Of a stretch of DNA of 64,000 bases, positions 61,154-64,000 are shown piece by piece. Each line of letters starts with the position of its first letter. Position 1 is the stretch's first letter. Origin of the DNA: Sphingobium yanoikuyae. GTDB taxonomy: Bacteria; Pseudomonadota; Alphaproteobacteria; Sphingomonadales; Sphingomonadaceae. Under the pieces are notes generated by a model that was not told the DNA's origin, did no database searches, and was given only the letters and a program-made list of their open reading frames with translations. The translations under genes and the position numbers were made by a program. The DNA lies in contig NZ_CP053021.1 of NCBI RefSeq assembly GCF_013001025.1, positions 682,001-746,000 of the forward strand. The letters run 5' to 3'.

Positions 61154-62194
61154 ATGACGATGGAATATCGGCAATTGGGGGCGTCAGGCCTGCGCGTGCC
61201 GGCGCTGAGTTTCGGCACCGGCACCTTCGGCGGCTCAGGGCCCCTGTTCGGCGCCTGGGGCAACAGCGACGCGCAGGAGGCGCGCCGGCTGCTCGACATC
61301 TGCCTCGACGCCGGCATCACCCTGTTCGACACTGCCGACGTCTATTCAAACGGCGCGTCCGAAGAGGTGCTGGGCGCGGCGATCAGGGGACGGCGCGACC
61401 AGCTTCTGATCTCGACCAAGCTCGGCCTGCCGACCGGCGATGGCCCTAATGACTGGGGCGTATCGCGCGACCGGCTGATCGGCGCCGTGGAAGCCGCGCT
61501 CCGGCGCCTTGGCACCGATCATATCGACCTGCTGCAACTTCACGCCTTCGACGCGACGACCCCGGTCGAGGAATTGCTGGCGACGCTCGACGGGCTGGTC
61601 CGCGCCGGCAAGCTGCGCCATGTGGGCGTGTCCAACTATCCCGGCTGGCAGTTGATGAAGGCGCTCGACGTGGCGGATCGCCATGGCTGGCCGCGCTTCG
61701 TTGCCCACCAGGTCTATTATTCGCTGATCGGCCGCGCCTATGAGGCCGACCTGATGCCGCTTGCCGCCGACCAGGGCGTCGGCGCACTGGTGTGGAGCCC
61801 GCTCGGCTGGGGCCGCCTGACCGGCAAGATCAGGCGCAGCAGGCCGATCCCGGAGGGGAGCTGCCTGCACCAGACCGCCGCCTTCGCGCCGCCGGTGGAG
61901 GAGGAGCATCTCTATCGCGTGGTCGACGCGCTGGACGAGATTGCGGCGGAAACCGGCAAGACGGTGCCGCAGGTCGCGCTCAACTGGCTGTTGCAGCGAC
62001 CGACCGTGTCGTCGGTCATCATCGGCGCCCGCAACGAGGAACAGTTGCGCCAGAATCTGGGTGCGGTCGGCTGGTCGCTGACCGCCGATCAGGTCGCCCG
62101 GCTCGACCGGGCCAGCTACCAGATGCCGGCCTATCCCCACGCCCCCTATCACCAACAGGCCGGTTTCGCCCGGCTGAACCCGCCGCTTGTCTGA
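61154..62194 (+). CDS. Aldo/keto reductase
   Basis: A 346-residue NADPH-dependent AKR (AKR11/YajO-like group). The catalytic tetrad is visible: Asp and Tyr in FDTADVYSNG (near residue 60), Lys in LLISTKLG (near residue 92) and His in DLLQLHAFD (near residue 128). NWLLQRPTVSSVIIGARNEEQL near residue 280 is the cofactor-binding segment. Two ATGs (61154, 61160) are possible. The MFS gene follows after 13 bases, and LysR diverges. Confidence 0.92.
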   Translation: MTMEYRQLGASGLRVPALSFGTGTFGGSGPLFGAWGNSDAQEARRLLDICLDAGITLFDTADVYSNGASEEVLGAAIRGRRDQLLISTKLGLPTGDGPNDWGVSRDRLIGAVEAALRRLGTDHIDLLQLHAFDATTPVEELLATLDGLVRAGKLRHVGVSNYPGWQLMKALDVADRHGWPRFVAHQVYYSLIGRAYEADLMPLAADQGVGALVWSPLGWGRLTGKIRRSRPIPEGSCLHQTAAFAPPVEEEHLYRVVDALDEIAAETGKTVPQVALNWLLQRPTVSSVIIGARNEEQLRQNLGAVGWSLTADQVARLDRASYQMPAYPHAPYHQQAGFARLNPPLV

Positions 62195-62207
62195 CGGGAG
62201 GAGCATC

Positions 62208-63371
62208 ATGAAGATCAATCCACCGCTGCTCGCGCTGGCGGCCGGTGCCTTCGGCATCGGCGTCACCGAATTTGCGCCGATGGGCCTGTTGCCTGTCATC
62301 GCCACCGACCTTGGCGTCTCCATCCCCGCCGCCGGCCTGCTCATCAGCGCCTATGCGATCGGCGTCATGCTGGGCGCGCCGCTGATGACGCTGACCACCG
62401 GCCGCTTGCCGCGCCGCACCCTGCTGATCGGCCTGGCCGCCATCTTCACGGTCGGCAATCTGATCGCGGCGCTCTCCACCAGCTATGCGATGCTGCTGTT
62501 CGCGCGCATCATCACCTCGCTCAACCATGGCGCCTTCTTCGGCGTCGGATCGATCGTCGCCGCCAGCCTGGTCCCGCCCCAGCGGCAGGCCGGCGCGGTC
62601 GCCGCCATGTTCATGGGGCTGACCATCGCCAATGTCGTCGGCGTGCCGCTGGCGACCTGGGCGGGTGAAGTCATGGGCTGGCGTGCGGCCTTCTGGGGCA
62701 TCGCGGCGCTGGGCGTCCTCACCATCGCGGCATTGCGCCTGACCCTGCCCGACATGCCGGCCCCGACCGAGGGCGACGCGCGCTCCGAACTCCGCGTGCT
62801 GATGCGCGGGCCGGTGCTCGCCGCGCTCGGCCTCACCGTGGTCGGCGCCAGCGCGATGTTCACCGTCTTCACCTATATCACGCCGATCCTGCGCGATCAG
62901 ACTCATGGCTCGATCGGCTTCGTGACGGCGATGCTGGTGCTCTATGGCGTGGGTCTCACCATCGGCAATTGGCTGGGCGGACGCTTTGCCGACCGGTCGG
63001 TGGACAGGACGCTGATCGTGACTCTCGCTGCGCTGACGGCGATCCTCATCGCCTTCGCCTTTGCCATGCCCTTTGCCGGGTCGACGGCGGTGCTGATCTT
63101 CCTGTGGGGCATTGCCAGCTTCGCGCTGGTGCCGCCGCTGCAGGTGCGGGTGATGAGCGCGGCGGCCGATGCGCCCAATCTGGCATCCTCGATGAACATC
63201 GGCGCCTTCAACCTGGGCAATGCGATCGGCGCGGCGCTGGGCGGCGCTGTGATTGCCGCCGGCCTCTGCCTGCCGTTCGTCGCGATCGCCGGGGCCGCTG
63301 CGTCCAGCCTCGGGCTGATTGCGCTGCTGCTCAGCCGCCGCAGCGGCGCGCCGCGTGCCGCCACCGCCTGA
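62208..63371 (+). CDS. MFS transporter, DHA1 (drug:H+ antiporter) family
   Basis: A 387-residue transporter with 12 helices. GVTEFAPMGLLPVIATDLGVS in the first helix region and TTGRLPRRTLLIGLAA are typical of the AraJ/SotB/NepI group of exporters. It probably exports a sugar, nucleoside or drug. The ATG at 62208 has GGGAGGAG 5 bases upstream. It is cotranscribed with the AKR gene. It converges on the sensor kinase gene with 3 bases between the stops. Confidence 0.9.
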   Translation: MKINPPLLALAAGAFGIGVTEFAPMGLLPVIATDLGVSIPAAGLLISAYAIGVMLGAPLMTLTTGRLPRRTLLIGLAAIFTVGNLIAALSTSYAMLLFARIITSLNHGAFFGVGSIVAASLVPPQRQAGAVAAMFMGLTIANVVGVPLATWAGEVMGWRAAFWGIAALGVLTIAALRLTLPDMPAPTEGDARSELRVLMRGPVLAALGLTVVGASAMFTVFTYITPILRDQTHGSIGFVTAMLVLYGVGLTIGNWLGGRFADRSVDRTLIVTLAALTAILIAFAFAMPFAGSTAVLIFLWGIASFALVPPLQVRVMSAAADAPNLASSMNIGAFNLGNAIGAALGGAVIAAGLCLPFVAIAGAAASSLGLIALLLSRRSGAPRAATA

Positions 63372-63374
63372 CGC

Positions 63375-64000
63375 TCACAGATAGGCGACACGGGCCGGCA
63401 CGGTCACGCGGATGGTCGTGCCGGTCCTGGTGGTGGAGATGATCTCCACCGCGCCATCCATCCGTTGCGCCCGTTCGCGCATGCCGACCATGCCATAATG
63501 GCCTTCGCGCGATCCGGCCGCCAGCACCGCTGCGGACAGGCCGATGCCATCATCGATGATCGCCAGCGACAGCCGGTCGGTGCCATGATGCAGCTCGACG
63601 ATGATGGTCCGCGCCGCCGCATAGCGCAGGCTGTTGCTGATCGCCTCGCGTGCGATCCGCATCATCTCGTCGGCGAGCGGGGCGCAGACCAGCCGCACGG
63701 TGCCGGCCTCCTCGACGCGCCAGTCCAGCCGGTCGCCGACCATCTCGTCCAACAGCGCGCGCAGACGGACCGCCATCGCCACCGGCTGCAATTCCTGTCG
63801 CAGCGAATGGACCCGCTCGCGACTGTCGACCAGCACATCCTCGGCCCGGTCGAGCGCACCTTCCAGCTCGGTGCGGGCGCGTTCGCCGCGCGGCAGCAAC
63901 TCGACCACCGCCTGGAAGCGCAGCATCAGCCCCTGGAACCCCTGCAACAGCGTGTCGTGCAGTTCCCGTGCGATCCGTTCGCGCTCGGTCAACTGCGCCT
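63375..64000 (-). CDS. Sensor histidine kinase (HisKA_3), C-terminal part
   Basis: The frame enters from the right edge of the window, so only about 208 C-terminal residues are seen. ERERIARELHDTLLQGFQGL is the HisKA_3 dimerisation block with phospho-acceptor His in ELHDT. The HATPase domain has EAISNSLRYA (N box), IIDDGIGLS (G1) and GHYGMVGMRERAQRMDGAVEI (G2, in part). This NarL/FixJ-type kinase normally pairs with a LuxR-type regulator, which is not in the window. Sensor domains are off the edge. Confidence 0.9.
   Translation of the reverse strand, partial: AQLTERERIARELHDTLLQGFQGLMLRFQAVVELLPRGERARTELEGALDRAEDVLVDSRERVHSLRQELQPVAMAVRLRALLDEMVGDRLDWRVEEAGTVRLVCAPLADEMMRIAREAISNSLRYAAARTIIVELHHGTDRLSLAIIDDGIGLSAAVLAAGSREGHYGMVGMRERAQRMDGAVEIISTTRTGTTIRVTVPARVAYL

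Overview
The window is GC-rich alphaproteobacterial DNA, most likely from a Sphingomonadaceae member of the Sphingobium type. The reasons are the tRNA-Trp-secE-nusG-rplK-rplA block, the rplU-rpmA / GNAT / obgE-proB neighbourhood, several long TonB-dependent receptors (TBDRs) paired with periplasmic hydrolases, an aerobic cob operon, and short intergenic palindromic repeats of the kind common in sphingomonads. No rRNA, CRISPR array, prophage or insertion sequence is visible.

Housekeeping half (1-30400). A truncated endonuclease/exonuclease/phosphatase gene diverges from radA-cvpA. An AT-rich, gene-poor gap (2229-3674) with one small hypothetical gene follows. Next come an SDR, proB, obgE, a TetR regulator, two convergent GNAT genes, rpmA and rplU, two small membrane proteins, a KefB/YbaL-type K+/H+ antiporter and a DEAD-box helicase. 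The rplA-rplK-nusG-secE-tRNA-Trp block is read on the minus strand. After it lie a YihY-family membrane protein, a diguanylate cyclase, the pyrBC' pair (the dihydroorotase-like member lacks the HxH metal motif), a PYROXD2-like flavoprotein, a Rieske oxygenase, a purine-type phosphoribosyltransferase coupled to an SBF-like transporter, an enoyl-CoA hydratase, a divergent DMT transporter / XRE-cupin regulator pair, a DMP19 protein, a small repetitive lipoprotein, a MarR regulator and tRNA-Gln.

Cobalamin region (30619-39404). A cobalamin riboswitch precedes cobG-H-I-J / L-E-M-B-F, nearly all joined by 1-4 nt stop/start overlaps. cobK lies antisense between cobJ and cobL. CobI, G, J, M, F, K, L, H and B together cover every step from precorrin-2 to hydrogenobyrinic acid a,c-diamide by the oxygen-dependent pathway. 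Cobalt insertion and nucleotide-loop assembly must be encoded elsewhere.

Scavenging region (39536-63371). Three TBDRs are each followed by an exported hydrolase on the same strand: TBDR-sulfatase, TBDR-Ntn acylase and TBDR-PhoD phosphatase. The acylase receptor carries an N-terminal STN signalling domain and diverges from an ECF sigma / FecR anti-sigma pair, an MHS-family transporter and an FG-GAP/VCBS protein. I read this as a set of outer-membrane import plus periplasmic cleavage modules releasing sulfate, an acyl group or phosphate; the substrates are unknown. A LysR / aldo-keto reductase / MFS group and a truncated sensor histidine kinase end the window.
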